From Brachycybe producta (taxonomy: Eukaryota; Arthropoda; Diplopoda; Playtdesmida; Andrognathidae): a DNA stretch of 64,000 nucleotides. Under the pieces are notes generated by a model. That model searched no databases. It was not told the DNA's origin and saw nothing but the letters and a program-made list of their open reading frames with translations. Below are positions 23,860-35,871 of the stretch, in pieces. Position 1 is the first letter of the stretch. Each line of letters begins with the position of its first letter. The position numbers were made by a program, and so were the translations under genes. Where the stretch lies: the NCBI GenBank assembly GCA_036925085.1, contig JAUPFP010000208.1:1-64000 (forward strand). Reading direction: 5' to 3'.

Positions 23860-23977
23860 GTCAACGGCCATACCATGTTGAACACATTGATTCTCATCCA
23901 ATCACCAAAGTTAAGCAACATTGGGCCCAGTCAGTACTTGGATGGGTGACTGCCTGGGAATACTGGGTGTTGTTGGT
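23860..23977 (+). rRNA. 5S rRNA copy 79
   Basis: C28T, G31A, G41A; class S. Copies 77-79 repeat the order of 16-18. Confidence 0.92.
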
Positions 23978-24163
23978 GTATTTCTTTTCATTTATTAAAT
24001 AATGGGAATCATCTATTAATAACTGGCATGATAAAATTGAACACTTATTTTATATAAATAACTGAAAATGCACACAATAATAGTTAACTGTAATAAGTAT
24101 TTTTTGAAGTGGAGAGTTAACTTATTTAGATCTTTCGAAAGTTGAACTTGTACATTTCGGGGT

Positions 24164-24281
24164 GTCAACGGCCATACCATGTTGAACACACTGGTTCTCA
24201 TCCGATCACCAAAGTTAAGCAACATTGGGCCCAGTCAGTACTTGGATGGGTGACTGCCTGGGAATACTGGGTGTTGTTGGT
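24164..24281 (+). rRNA. 5S rRNA copy 80
   Basis: Exact consensus; class S; upstream ATTTCGGGGT. Confidence 0.96.
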
Positions 24282-24468
24282 GTATTTCTTTTCATTTTTT
24301 AAATAATGGGAATCATCTATTAATAACTGGCATGATAAAATTGAACACTTATTTTATATAAATAACTGAAAATGCACACAATAATAGTTAACTGTAATAA
24401 GTATTTTTTTGAAGTGGAGAGTTAACTTATTTAGATCTTTCGAAAGTTGAACTTGTACATTTTGGGGT

Positions 24469-24586
24469 GTCAACGGCCATACCATGTTGAACACACTGGT
24501 TCTCATCTGATCACCAAAGTTAAGCAACATTGGGCCTAGGCAGTACTTGAATGGGTGACTGCCTGGGAATACTGGGTGTTGTTGGC
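24469..24586 (+). rRNA. 5S rRNA copy 81
   Basis: C40T, C69T, T72G, G82A; class L. Same gene as copy 15. Confidence 0.92.
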
Positions 24587-24774
24587 ATAATTTTTTTCTA
24601 TTTTTTAAATAATGGGAATCATATATTAATAACTGGCATGATAAAATTGAACACTTATTTTATATAAATAAACGAAAATGCACACAATAATAGTTAACTG
24701 TAATAAGTATTTTTTTGAAGTGGAGAGTTAACTTATTTAGATCTTTCGAAAGTTGAACTTGTACATTTTGGGGT

Positions 24775-24893
24775 GTCAATGGCCATACCATGTTGAACGC
24801 ACTGGTTCTCATCCGATCACCAAAGTTAAGCAACATTGTGGCCCAGTCAGTACTTGGATGGGTGACTGCCTGGGAATACTGGGTGTTGTTGGT
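24775..24893 (+). rRNA. 5S rRNA copy 82 (119 nt)
   Basis: C6T, A25G, extra base (ATTGTGGCCC); class S. Same gene as copy 77. Confidence 0.88.
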
Positions 24894-25079
24894 GTATTTC
24901 TTTTCATTTTTTAAATAATGGGAATCATCTATTAATAACTGGCATGATAAAATTGAACACTTATTTTATATAAATAACTGAAAATGCACACAATAATAGT
25001 TAACTGTAATAAGTATTTTTTGAAGTGGAGAGTTAACTTATTTAGATCTTTCGAAAGTTGAACTTGTACATTTTGGGGT

Positions 25080-25197
25080 GTCAACGGCCATACCATGTTG
25101 AACACACGGGTTCTCATCCGATCACCAAAGTTAAGCAACATTGGGCACAGTCAGTACTTGGATGGGTGACTGCCTGGAAATACTGGGTGTTGTTGGC
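25080..25197 (+). rRNA. 5S rRNA copy 83
   Basis: T29G, C68A, G99A; class L with ATTAT before the T-run. C68A breaks a helix V pair. Confidence 0.91.
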
Positions 25198-25384
25198 ATT
25201 ATTTTTTTCTATTTTTTAAATAATGGGAATCATATATTAATAACTGGCATGATAAAATTGAACACTTATTTTATATAAATAACTGAAAATGCACACAATA
25301 ATAGTTAACTGTAATAAGTATTTTTTGAAGTGGAGAGTTAACTTATTTAGATCTTTCGAAAGTTGAACTTGTACATTTTGGGGT

Positions 25385-25502
25385 GTCAACGGCCATACCA
25401 TGTTGAACACACTGGTTCTCATCCGATCACCAAAATTAAGCAACATTGGGCCCAGTCAGTACTTGGATGGGGGACTGCCTGGGAATACTGGGTGTTGTTG
25501 GT
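25385..25502 (+). rRNA. 5S rRNA copy 84
   Basis: G51A, T88G; class S. Confidence 0.93.
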
Positions 25503-25688
25503 GTATTTCTTTTCATTTTTTAAATAATGGGAATCATCTATTAATAACAGGCATGATAAAATTGAACACTTATTTTATATAAATAACTGAAATTGCACAC
25601 AATAATAGTTAACTGTAATAAGTATTTTTTGAAGTGGAGAGTTTACTTATTTAGATCTTTCGAAAGTTGAACTTGTACATTTTGGGGT

Positions 25689-25806
25689 GTCAACGGATAT
25701 ACCATGTTGAACACACTGGTTCTCATCCGATCACCAAAGTTAAGCAACATTGGGCCCAGTCAGTACTTGGATGGGTGACTGCCTGGGAATGCTGGGTGTT
25801 GTTGGT
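25689..25806 (+). rRNA. 5S rRNA copy 85
   Basis: C9A, C10T, A103G; class S. Confidence 0.92.
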
Positions 25807-25992
25807 GTATTTCTTTTCATTTTTTAAATAATGGGAATCATCTATTAATAACTGGCATGATAAAATTGAACACTTATTTTATATAAATAACTGAAAATGC
25901 ACACAATATTAGTTAACTGTAATAAGTATTTTTTGAAGTGGAGAGTTAACTTATTTAGATCTTTCGAAAGTTGAACTTGTACATTTTGGGGT

Positions 25993-26110
25993 GTTAACGG
26001 CCATACCATGTTGAACACACTGGTTCTCATCCGATCACCAAAGTTAAGCAACATTGGGCCCAGTCAGTACTTGGATGGGTGACTGCCTCGGAATACTGGG
26101 TGTTGTTGGC
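25993..26110 (+). rRNA. 5S rRNA copy 86
   Basis: C3T, G97C; class L with T6. Confidence 0.92.
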
Positions 26111-26296
26111 ATAATTTTTTCTATTTTTTAAATATTGGGAATCATATATTAATAACTGGCATGATAAAATTGAACACTTATTTTATATAAATAACTGAAA
26201 ATGCAAACAATAATAGTTAACTGTAATAAGTATTTTTTGAAGTGGAGAGTTAACTTATTTAGATCTTTCGAAAGTTGAACTTGTACATTTTGGGGT

Positions 26297-26414
26297 GTCA
26301 ACGGCCATACCATGTTGAACACACGGGTTCTCATCCGATCACCAAAGTTAAGCAACATTGGGCACAGTCAGTACTTGGATGGGTGACTGCCTGGAAATAC
26401 TGGGTGTTGTTGGC
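26297..26414 (+). rRNA. 5S rRNA copy 87
   Basis: T29G, C68A, G99A; class L. Confidence 0.91.
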
Positions 26415-26601
26415 ATTATTTTTTTCTATTTTTTAAATAATGGGAATCATATATTAATAACTGGCATGATAAAATTGAACACTTATTTTATATAAATAAC
26501 TGAAAATGCACACAATAATAGTTAACTGTAATAAGTATTTTTTGAAGTGGAGAGTTAACTTATTTAGATCTTTCGAAAGTTGAACTTGTACATTTTGGGG
26601 T

Positions 26602-26719
26602 GTCAATAGCCATACCATTTTGAACACACTGGTTCTCATCCGATCACCAAAGTTAAGCAACATTGGGCCCAGTCAGTACTTGGATGGTTGACTGCCTGGG
26701 AATACTGGGTGTTGTTGGC
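26602..26719 (+). rRNA. 5S rRNA copy 88
   Basis: C6T, G7A, G18T, G87T; class L. Confidence 0.91.
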
Positions 26720-26906
26720 ATAATTTTTTTCTATTTTTTAAATAATGGGAATCATATATTAATAACTGGCATGATAAAATTGACCACTTATTTTATATAA
26801 ATAACTGAAAATGCACACAATAATAGTTAACTGTAATAAGTATTTTTTGAAGTGGAGAGTTAACTTATTTAGATCTTTCGAAAGTTGAACTTGTACATTT
26901 TGGGGT

Positions 26907-27024
26907 GTCAACGGCCATACCATGTTGAACACACTGGTTCTCATCCGATCACCAAAGTTAAGCAACATTGGGCCCAGTCAGTACTCGGATGGGTGACTGC
27001 CTGGGAATACTGGGTGTTGTTGGC
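26907..27024 (+). rRNA. 5S rRNA copy 89
   Basis: T80C; class L. A G18T unit followed by a T80C unit is a recurrent pair. Confidence 0.94.
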
Positions 27025-27211
27025 ATAATTTTTTTCTATTTTTTAAATAATGGGAATCATATATTAATAACTGGCATGATAAAATTGAACACTTATTTTA
27101 TATAAATAACTGAAAATGCACACAATTGTAGTTAACTGTAATAAGTATTTTTTGAAGTGGAGAGTTAACTTATTTAGATCTTTCGAAAGTTGAACTTGTA
27201 CATTTCGGGGT

Positions 27212-27329
27212 GTCAACGGCCATACCATGTTGAACACACTGGTTCTCATCCGATCACCAAAGTTAAGCAACATTGGGCCCAGTCAGTACTTGGATGGGTG
27301 ACTGCCTGGGAATACTGGGTGTTGTTGGT
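27212..27329 (+). rRNA. 5S rRNA copy 90
   Basis: Exact consensus; class S; upstream ATTTCGGGGT and ACACAATTGTAG. Confidence 0.96.
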
Positions 27330-27516
27330 GTATTTCTTTTCATTTTTTTAAATAATGGGAATCATCTATTAATAACTGGCATGATAAAATTGAACACTTA
27401 TTTTATATAAATAACTGAAAATGCACACAATAATAGTTAACTGTAATAAGTATTTTTTGAAGTGGAGAGTTAACTTATTTAGATCTTTCGAAAGTTGAAC
27501 TTGTACATTTTGGGGT

Positions 27517-27634
27517 GTCAACGGATATACCATGTTGAACACACTGGTTCTCATCCGATCACCAAAGTTAAGCAACATTGGGCCCAGTCAGTACTTGGAT
27601 GGGTGACTGCCTGGGAATACTGGGTGTTGTTGGT
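27517..27634 (+). rRNA. 5S rRNA copy 91
   Basis: C9A, C10T; class S. Confidence 0.93.
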
Positions 27635-27820
27635 GTATTTCTTTTCATTTTTTAAATAATGGGAATCATCTATTAATAACTGGCATGATAAAATTGAACA
27701 CTTATTTTATATAAATAACTGAAAATGCACACAAAATTAGTTAACTGTAATAAGTATTTTTTGAAGTGGAGAATTAACTTATTTAGATCTTTCGAAAGTT
27801 GAACTTGTACATTTTGGGGT

Positions 27821-27938
27821 GTCAACGGCCATACCATGTTGAACACACTGGTTCTCATCCGATCACCAAAGTTAAGCAACATTGGGCCCAGTCAGTACTT
27901 GGATGGGTGACTGCCTGGGAATACTGGGTGTTGTTGGC
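27821..27938 (+). rRNA. 5S rRNA copy 92
   Basis: Exact consensus; class L. Confidence 0.96.
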
Positions 27939-28125
27939 ATAATTTTTTTCTATTTTTTAAATAGTGGGAATCATATATTAATAACTGGCATGATAAAATT
28001 GAACACTTATTTTATATAAATAACTGAAAATGCAAACAATAATAGTTAACTGTAATAAGTATTTTTTGAAGTGGAGAGTTAACTTATTTAGATCTTTCGA
28101 AAGTTGAACTTGTACATTTTGGGGT

Positions 28126-28243
28126 GTCAATAGCCATACCATTTTGAACACACTGGTTCTCATCCGATCACCAAAGTTAAGCAACATTGGGCCCAGTCAG
28201 TACTTGGATGGTTGACTGCCTGGGAATACTGGGTGTTGTTGGC
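28126..28243 (+). rRNA. 5S rRNA copy 93
   Basis: C6T, G7A, G18T, G87T; class L. Confidence 0.91.
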
Positions 28244-28430
28244 ATAATTTTTTTCTATTTTTTAAATAATGGGAATCATATATTAATAACTGGCATGATA
28301 AAATTGACCACTTATTTTATATAAATAACTGAAAATGCACACAATAATAGTTAACTGTAATAAGTATTTTTTGAAGTGGAGAGTTAACTTATTTAGATCT
28401 TTCGAAAGTTGAACTTGTACATTTTGGGGT

Positions 28431-28548
28431 GTCAACGGCCATACCATGTTGAACACACTGGTTCTCATCCGATCACCAAAGTTAAGCAACATTGGGCCCA
28501 GTCAGTACTCGGATGGGTGACTGCCTGGGAATACTGGGTGTTGTTGGC
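28431..28548 (+). rRNA. 5S rRNA copy 94
   Basis: T80C; class L. Confidence 0.94.
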
Positions 28549-28735
28549 ATAATTTTTTTCTATTTTTTAAATAATGGGAATCATATATTAATAACTGGCA
28601 TGATAAAATTGAACACTTATTTTATATAAATAACTGAAAATGCACACAATTGTAGTTAACTGTAATAAGTATTTTTTGAAGTGGAGAGTTAACTTATTTA
28701 GATCTTTTGAAAGTTGAACTTGTACATTTTGGGGT

Positions 28736-28853
28736 TTCAATGGCTATACCATGTTGAACACACTGGTTCTCATCCGATCACCAAAGTGAAGCAACATTGG
28801 GTGCAGTCAGTACTTGGATGGGTGACTGCCTGGGAATACTGGGTGTTGTTGGC
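28736..28853 (+). rRNA. 5S rRNA copy 95
   Basis: G1T, C6T, C10T, T53G, C67T, C68G; class L with T8 and a 3-nt shorter spacer. The first base of helix I is lost. Confidence 0.87.
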
Positions 28854-29038
28854 ATAATTTTTTTTCTATTTTTTAAATGGGAATCATATATTAATAACTG
28901 GCATGATAAAATTGAACACTTATTTTATATAAATAACTGAAAATGCACACAATAATAGTTAACTGTAATAAGTATTTTTTGAAGTGGAGAGTTAACTTAT
29001 TTAGATCTTTCGAAAGTTGAACTTGTACATTTTGGGGT

Positions 29039-29156
29039 GTCAACGGCCATACCATGTTGAACACACGGGTTCTCATCCGATCACCAAAGTTAAGCAACAT
29101 TGGGCACAGTCAGTACTTGGATGGGTGACTGCCTGGAAATACTGGGTGTTGTTGGC
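29039..29156 (+). rRNA. 5S rRNA copy 96
   Basis: T29G, C68A, G99A; class L. Confidence 0.91.
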
Positions 29157-29343
29157 ATTATTTTTTTCTATTTTTTAAATAATGGGAATCATATATTAAT
29201 AACTGGCATGATAAAATTGAACACTTATTTTATATAAATAACTGAAAATGCACACAATAATAGTTAACTGTAATAAGTATTTTTTGAAGTGGAGAGTTAA
29301 CTTATTTAGATCTTTCGAAAGTTGAACTTGTACATTTTGGGGT

Positions 29344-29461
29344 GTCAACGGCCATACCATGTTAAACACACTGGTTCTCATCCGATCACCAAAGTTAAGC
29401 AACATTGGGCCCAGTCAGTACTCGGATGGGTGACTGCCTGGGAATACTGGGTGTTGTTGGC
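29344..29461 (+). rRNA. 5S rRNA copy 97
   Basis: G21A, T80C; class L. G21A faces C57 at the end of helix II. Confidence 0.92.
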
Positions 29462-29648
29462 ATAATTTTTTTCTATTTTTTAAATAGTGGGAATCATATA
29501 TTAATAACTGGCATGATAAAATTGAACACTTATTTTATATAAATAACTGAAAATGCAAACAATAATAGTTAACTGTAATAAGTATTTTTTGAAGTGGAGA
29601 GTTAACTTATTTAGATCTTTCGAAAGTTGAACTTGTACATTTTGGGGT

Positions 29649-29766
29649 GTCAATAGCCATACCATTTTGAACACACTGGTTCTCATCCGATCACCAAAGT
29701 TAAGCAACATTGGGCCCAGTCAGTACTTGGATGGTTGACTGCCTGGGAATACTGGGTGTTGTTTTC
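29649..29766 (+). rRNA. 5S rRNA copy 98
   Basis: C6T, G7A, G18T, G87T, G116T, G117T; class L. The 3' strand of helix I is weakened. Confidence 0.89.
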
Positions 29767-29953
29767 ATAATTTTTTTCTATTTTTTAAATAATGGGAATC
29801 ATATATTAATAACTGGCATGATAAAATTGACCACTTATTTTATATAAATAACTGAAAATGCACACAATAATAGTTAACTGTAATAAGTATTTTTTGAAGT
29901 GGAGAGTTAACTTATTTAGATCTTTCGAAAGTTGAACTTGTACATTTTGGGGT

Positions 29954-30071
29954 GTCAACGGCCATACCATGTTGAACACACTGGTTCTCATCCGATCACC
30001 AAAGTTAAGCAACATTGGGCCCAGTCAGTACTCGGATGGGTGACTGCCTGGGAATACTGGGTGTTGTTGGC
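29954..30071 (+). rRNA. 5S rRNA copy 99
   Basis: T80C; class L. Confidence 0.94.
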
Positions 30072-30258
30072 ATAATTTTTTTCTATTTTTTAAATAATGG
30101 GAATCATATATTAATAACTGGCATGATAAAATTGAACACTTATTTTATATAAATAACTGAAAATGCACACAATTGTAGTTAACTGTAATAAGTATTTTTT
30201 GAAGTGGAGAGTTAACTTATTTAGATCTTTTGAAAGTTGAACTTGTACATTTTGGGGT

Positions 30259-30376
30259 GTCAATGGCTATACCATGTTGAACACACTGGTTCTCATCCGA
30301 TCACCAAAGTGAAGCAACATTGGGTGCAGTCAGTACTTGGATGGGTGACTGCCTGGGAATACTGGGTGTTGTTGGC
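30259..30376 (+). rRNA. 5S rRNA copy 100
   Basis: C6T, C10T, T53G, C67T, C68G; class L, T8. Confidence 0.88.
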
Positions 30377-30561
30377 ATAATTTTTTTTCTATTTTTTAAA
30401 TGGGAATCATATATTAATAACTGGCATGATAAAATTGAACACTTATTTTATATAAATAACTGAAAATGCACACAATAATAGTTAACTGTAATAAGTATTT
30501 TTTGAAGTGGAGAGTTAACTTATTTAGATCTTTCGAAAGTTGAACTTGTACATTTTGGGGT

Positions 30562-30679
30562 GTCAACGGCCATACCATGTTGAACACACGGGTTCTCATC
30601 CGATCACCAAAGTTAAGCAACATTGGGCACAGTCAGTACTTGGATGGGTGACTGCCTGGAAATACTGGGTGTTGTTGGC
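30562..30679 (+). rRNA. 5S rRNA copy 101
   Basis: T29G, C68A, G99A; class L. Confidence 0.91.
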
Positions 30680-30866
30680 ATTATTTTTTTCTATTTTTTA
30701 AATAATGGGAATCATATATTAATAACTGGCATGATAAAATTGAACACTTATTTTATATAAATAACTGAAAATGCACACAATAATAGTTAACTGTAATAAG
30801 TATTTTTTGAAGTGGAGAGTTAACTTATTTAGATCTTTCGAAAGTTGAACTTGTACATTTTGGGGT

Positions 30867-30984
30867 GTCAACGGCCATACCATGTTAAACACACTGGTTC
30901 TCATCCGATCACCAAAGTTAAGCAACATTGGGCCCAGTCAGTACTCGGATGGGTGACTGCCTGGGAATACTGGGTGTTGTTGGC
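30867..30984 (+). rRNA. 5S rRNA copy 102
   Basis: G21A, T80C; class L. Confidence 0.92.
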
Positions 30985-31171
30985 ATAATTTTTTTCTATT
31001 TTTTAAATAATGGGAATCATATATTAATAACTGGCATGATAAAATTGAACACTTATTTTATATAAATAACTGAAAATGCACACAATTGTAGTTAACTGTA
31101 ATAAGTATTTTTTGAAGTGGAGAGTTAACTTATTTAGATCTTTCGAAAGTTGAACTTGTACATTTCGGGGT

Positions 31172-31289
31172 GTCAACGGCCATACCATGTTGAACACACT
31201 GGTTCTCATCCGATCACCAAAGTTAAGTAACATTGGGCCCAGTCAGTACTTGGATGGGTGACTGCCTGGGAATACTGGGTGTTGTTGGT
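31172..31289 (+). rRNA. 5S rRNA copy 103
   Basis: C57T only; class S. T57 can still wobble-pair with G21. Confidence 0.93.
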
Positions 31290-31477
31290 GTATTTCTTTT
31301 CATTTTTTTAAATAATGGGAATCATCTATTAATAACTGGCATGATAAAATTGAACACTTATTTTATATAAATAACTGAAAATGCACACAATAATAGTTAA
31401 CTGTAATAAGTATTTTTTTGAAGTGGAGAGTTAACTTATTTAGATCTTTCGAAAGTTGAACTTGTACATTTTGGGTT

Positions 31478-31595
31478 GTCAACGGCTATACCATGTTGAA
31501 CACACTGGTTCTCATTCGATCACCAAAGTGAAGCAACATTGGGTGCAGTCAGTACTTGGATGGGTGACTGCCTGGGAATACTGGGTGTTGTTGGC
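31478..31595 (+). rRNA. 5S rRNA copy 104
   Basis: C10T, C39T, T53G, C67T, C68G; class L, T8. Confidence 0.88.
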
Positions 31596-31780
31596 ATAAT
31601 TTTTTTTCTATTTTTTAAATGGGAATCATATATTAATAACTGGCATGATAAAATTGAACACTTATTTTATATAAATAACTGAAAATGCACACAATAATAG
31701 TTAACTGTAATAAGTATTTTTTGAAGTGGAGAGTTAACTTATTTAGATCTTTCGAAAGTTGAACTTGTACATTTTGGGGT

Positions 31781-31898
31781 GTCAACGGCCATACCATGTT
31801 GAACACACTGGTTCTCATCCGATCACCAAAGTTAAGCAACATTGGACCCAGTCAGTACTTGGATGGGTGACTGCCTGGGAATACTTGGTGTTGTTGGC
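31781..31898 (+). rRNA. 5S rRNA copy 105
   Basis: G66A, G106T; class L; second T-run cut to TATTTTCTAAAT. Confidence 0.92.
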
Positions 31899-32084
31899 AT
31901 AATTTTTTTCTATTTTCTAAATAATGGGAATCATATATTAATAACTGGCATGATAAAATTGAACACTTATTTTATATAAATAACTGAAAATGCACACAAT
32001 AATAGTTAACTGTAATAAGTATTTTTTGAAGTGGAGAGTTAACTTATTAGATCTTTCGAAAGTTGAACTTGTACATTTTGGGGT

Positions 32085-32202
32085 GTCAATAGCCATACCA
32101 TTTTGAACACACTGGTTCTCATCCGATCACCAAAGTTAAGCAACATTGGGCCCAGTCAGTACTTGGATGGTTGACTGCCTGGGAATACTGGGTGTTGTTG
32201 GC
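32085..32202 (+). rRNA. 5S rRNA copy 106
   Basis: C6T, G7A, G18T, G87T; class L; upstream CTTATTAGATC. Confidence 0.91.
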
Positions 32203-32389
32203 ATAATTTTTTTCTATTTTTTAAATAATGGGAATCATATATTAATAACTGGCATGATAAAATTGACCACTTATTTTATATAAATAACTGAAAATGCACA
32301 CAATAATAGTTAACTGTAATAAGTATTTTTTGAAGTGGAGAGTTAACTTATTTAGATCTTTCGAAAGTTGAACTTGTACATTTTGGGGT

Positions 32390-32507
32390 GTCAACGGCCA
32401 TATCATGTTGAACACACTGGTTCTCATCCGATCACCAAAGTTAAGCAACATTGGGCCCAGTCAGTACTCGGATGGGTGACTGCCTGGGAATACTGGGTGT
32501 TGTTGGC
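32390..32507 (+). rRNA. 5S rRNA copy 107
   Basis: C14T, T80C; class L. Confidence 0.93.
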
Positions 32508-32694
32508 ATAATTTTTTTCTATTTTTTAAATAATGGGAATCATATATTAATAACTGGCATGATAAAATTGAACACTTATTTTATATAAATAACTGAAAAT
32601 GCACACAATAATAGTTAACTGTAATAAGTATTTTTTGAAGTGGAGAGTTAACTTATTTAGATCTTTCGAAAGTTGAACTTGTACATTTTGGGGT

Positions 32695-32812
32695 GTCATC
32701 GGCCATACCATGTTGAACACATGGGTTCTCATCCGATCACCAAAGTTAAGCAACATTGGGCACAGTCAGTACTTGGATGGGTGACTGCCTGGAAATACTG
32801 GGTGTTGTTGGC
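32695..32812 (+). rRNA. 5S rRNA copy 108
   Basis: A5T, C28T, T29G, C68A, G99A; class L. Confidence 0.9.
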
Positions 32813-32999
32813 ATTATTTTTTTCTATTTTTTAAATAATGGGAATCATATATTAATAACTGGCATGATAAAATTGAACACTTATTTTATATAAATAACTG
32901 AAAATGCACACAATAATAGTTAACTGTAATAAGTATTTTTTGAAGTGGAGAGTTAACTTATTTAGATCTTTCGAAAGTTGAACTTGTACATTTTGGGGT

Positions 33000-33117
33000 G
33001 TCAACGGCCATACCATGTTAAACACACTGGTTCTCATCCGATCACCAAAGTTAAGCAACATTGGGCCCAGTCAGTACTCGGATGGGTGACTGCCTGGGAA
33101 TACTGGGTGTTGTTGGC
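33000..33117 (+). rRNA. 5S rRNA copy 109
   Basis: G21A, T80C; class L. Confidence 0.92.
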
Positions 33118-33304
33118 ATAATTTTTTTCTATTTTTTAAATAATGGGAATCATATATTAATAACTGGCATGATAAAATTGAACACTTATTTTATATAAAT
33201 AACTGAAAATGCACACAATTGTAGTTAACTGTAATAAGTATTTTTTGAAGTGGAGAGTTAACTTATTTAGATCTTTCGAAAGTTGAACTTGTACATTTCG
33301 GGGT

Positions 33305-33422
33305 GTCAACGGCCATACCATGTTGAACACACTGGTTCTCATCCGATCACCAAAGTTAAGCAACATTGGGCCCAGTCAGTACTTGGATGGGTGACTGCCT
33401 GGGAATACTGGGTGTTGTTGGC
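33305..33422 (+). rRNA. 5S rRNA copy 110
   Basis: Exact consensus with the ATTTCGGGGT flank usually followed by class S, but here class L; a hybrid unit. Confidence 0.95.
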
Positions 33423-33609
33423 ATAATTTTTTTCTATTTTTTAAATAATGGGAATCATATATTAATAACTGGCATGATAAAATTGAACACTTATTTTATA
33501 TAAATAACTGAAAATGCACACAATAATAGTTAACTGTAATAAGTATTTTTTGAAGTGGAGAGTTAACTTATTTAGATCTTTCGAAAGTTGAACTTGTACA
33601 TTTTGGTGT

Positions 33610-33727
33610 GTCAATAGCCATACCATGTTGAACACACTGGTTCTCATCCGATCACCAACGTTAAGCAACATTGGGCCCAGTCAGTACTTGGATGGTTGAC
33701 TGCCTGGGGATACTGGGTGTTGTTGGC
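33610..33727 (+). rRNA. 5S rRNA copy 111
   Basis: C6T, G7A, A50C, G87T, A100G; class L. Confidence 0.92.
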
Positions 33728-33915
33728 ATAATTTTTTTCTGTTTTTTTAAATAATGGGAATCATATATTAATAACTGGCATGATAAAATTGAACACTTAT
33801 TTTATATAAATAACTGAAAATGCAAACAATAATAGTTAACTGTAATAAGTATTTTTTGAAGTGGAGAGTTAACTTATTTAGATCTTTCGAAAGTTGTACT
33901 TGTACATTTTGGGGT

Positions 33916-34033
33916 GTCAACGGCCATACCACGTTGAACACACTGGTTCTCATCCGATCAACAAAGTTAAGCAACATTGGGCCCAGTCAGTTCTTGGATG
34001 GGTGACTGCCTGGGAATACTAGGTGTTGTTGGT
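33916..34033 (+). rRNA. 5S rRNA copy 112
   Basis: T17C, C46A, A77T, G106A; class S with T8 (GTATTTTTTTTC). Confidence 0.91.
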
Positions 34034-34220
34034 GTATTTTTTTTCATTTTTTAAATAATGGGAATCATCTATTAATAACTGGCATAATAAAATTGAACCC
34101 TGATTTTATATAAATCACTGAAAATGCACACAATAATAGTTAACTGTAATAAGTATTTTTTTGAAGTGGAGAGTTAACTTATTTAGATCTTTCGAAAGTT
34201 GAACTTGTACATTTTGGGGT

Positions 34221-34338
34221 GTCAACGGCCATACCATGTTGAACACACTGGTTCTCATCCGATCACTAAAGTTAAGCAACATTGGGCCCAGTCAGTACTT
34301 GGATGGGTGACTGCCTCGGAATACTGGGTGTTGTTGGC
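34221..34338 (+). rRNA. 5S rRNA copy 113
   Basis: C47T, G97C; class L, T6. Confidence 0.92.
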
Positions 34339-34533
34339 ATAATTTTTTCTATTTTTTAAATATTGGGAATCATATATTAATAACTGGCATGATAAAATTG
34401 AACACTTATTTTATATAAATAACTGAAAATGCAAACAATAATAGTTAACTGTAATAAGTATTTTTTGAAGTGGAGAGTTAACTTATTTAGATCTTTCGAA
34501 AGTTGAACTTGTACATTTTGGGGCCATGCATTT

Positions 34534-34651
34534 TTTCACGGCCATACCACGTTGAACACACTGGTTCTCATCCGATCACCAAAGTTAAGCAACATTGGGC
34601 CCAGTCAGTTCTTGGATGGGTGACTGCCTGGGAATACTGGGTGTTGTTGGT
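34534..34651 (+). pseudogene. 5S rRNA copy 114, 5' end disrupted
   Basis: The 5' terminus GTCAA is gone. Between the flank ACATTTTGGGG and GGCCATACC stands CCATGCATTTTTTCAC (34524-34539), about 8 nt longer than normal. From nt 7 on it is a T17C, A77T class S gene. Helix I cannot form, so it is very probably non-functional; its counterparts 125 and 132 are intact. Start given as the position equivalent to nt 1. Confidence 0.8.
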
Positions 34652-34837
34652 GTATTTCTTTTCATTTTTTAAATAATGGGAATCATCTATTAATAACTGG
34701 CATGATAAAATTGAACACTTATTTTATATAAATAACTGAAAATGCACACAATAATAGTTAACTGTAATAAGTATTTTTTGAAGTGGAGAGTTAACTTATT
34801 TAGATCTTTCGAAAGTTGAACTTGTACATTTTGGGGT

Positions 34838-34955
34838 GTCAATAGCCATACCATTTTGAACACACTGGTTCTCATCCGATCACCAAAGTTAAGCAACATT
34901 GGGCCCAGTCAGTACTTGGATGGTTGACTGCCTGGGAATACTGGGTGTTGTTGGC
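34838..34955 (+). rRNA. 5S rRNA copy 115
   Basis: C6T, G7A, G18T, G87T; class L. Confidence 0.91.
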
Positions 34956-35142
34956 ATAATTTTTTTCTATTTTTTAAATAATGGGAATCATATATTAATA
35001 ACTGGCATGATAAAATTGACCACTTATTTTATATAAATAACTGAAAATGCACACAATAATAGTTAACTGTAATAAGTATTTTTTGAAGTGGAGAGTTAAC
35101 TTATTTAGATCTTTCGAAAGTTGAACTTGTACATTTTGGGGT

Positions 35143-35260
35143 GTCAACGGCCATACCATGTTGAACACACTGGTTCTCATCCGATCACCAAAATTAAGCA
35201 ACATTGGGCCCAGTCAGTACTCGGATGGGTGACTGCCTGGGAATACTGGGTGTTGTTGGC
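35143..35260 (+). rRNA. 5S rRNA copy 116
   Basis: G51A, T80C; class L. Confidence 0.93.
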
Positions 35261-35447
35261 ATAATTTTTTTCTATTTTTTAAATAATGGGAATCATATAT
35301 TAATAACTGGCATGATAAAATTGAACACTTATTTTATATAAATAACTGAAAATGCACACAATTGTAGTTAACTGTAATAAGTATTTTTTGAAGTGGAGAG
35401 TTAACTTATTTAGATCTTTCGAAAGTTGAACTTGTACATTTCGGGGT

Positions 35448-35565
35448 GTCAACGGCCATACCATGTTGAACACACTGGTTCTCATCTGATCACCAAAGTT
35501 AAGCAACATTGGGCCTAGGCAGTACTTGAATGGGTGACTGCCTGGGAATACTGGGTGTTGTTGGC
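35448..35565 (+). rRNA. 5S rRNA copy 117
   Basis: C40T, C69T, T72G, G82A; class L; ATTTCGGGGT flank. Confidence 0.92.
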
Positions 35566-35753
35566 ATAATTTTTTTCTATTTTTTAAATAATGGGAATCA
35601 TATATTAATAACTGGCATGATAAAATTGAACAATTATTTTATATAAATAACTGAAAATGCACACAATAATAGTTAACTGTAATAAGTATTTTTTTGAAGT
35701 GGAGAGTTAACTTATTTAGATCTTTTGAAAGTTGAACTTGTACATTTTGGGTT

Positions 35754-35871
35754 GTCAACGGCTATACCATGTTGAACACACTGGTTCTCATTCGATCACC
35801 AAAGTGAAGCAACATTGGGTGCAGTCAGTACTTGGATGGGTGACTGCCTGGGAATACTGGGTGTTGTTGGC
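35754..35871 (+). rRNA. 5S rRNA copy 118
   Basis: C10T, C39T, T53G, C67T, C68G; class L; upstream palindrome altered to TTTTGAAAG. Confidence 0.88.

Larger units (their letters stand above)
28126..31171 (+). repeat. Higher-order repeat: two 5-unit blocks (copies 93-97, 98-102)
   Basis: Order in both: G18T type; T80C; C10T+T53G+C67T+C68G with a spacer lacking AAT; T29G+C68A+G99A; G21A+T80C. Period exactly 1523 bp (28126, 29649, 31172). Confidence 0.9.
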
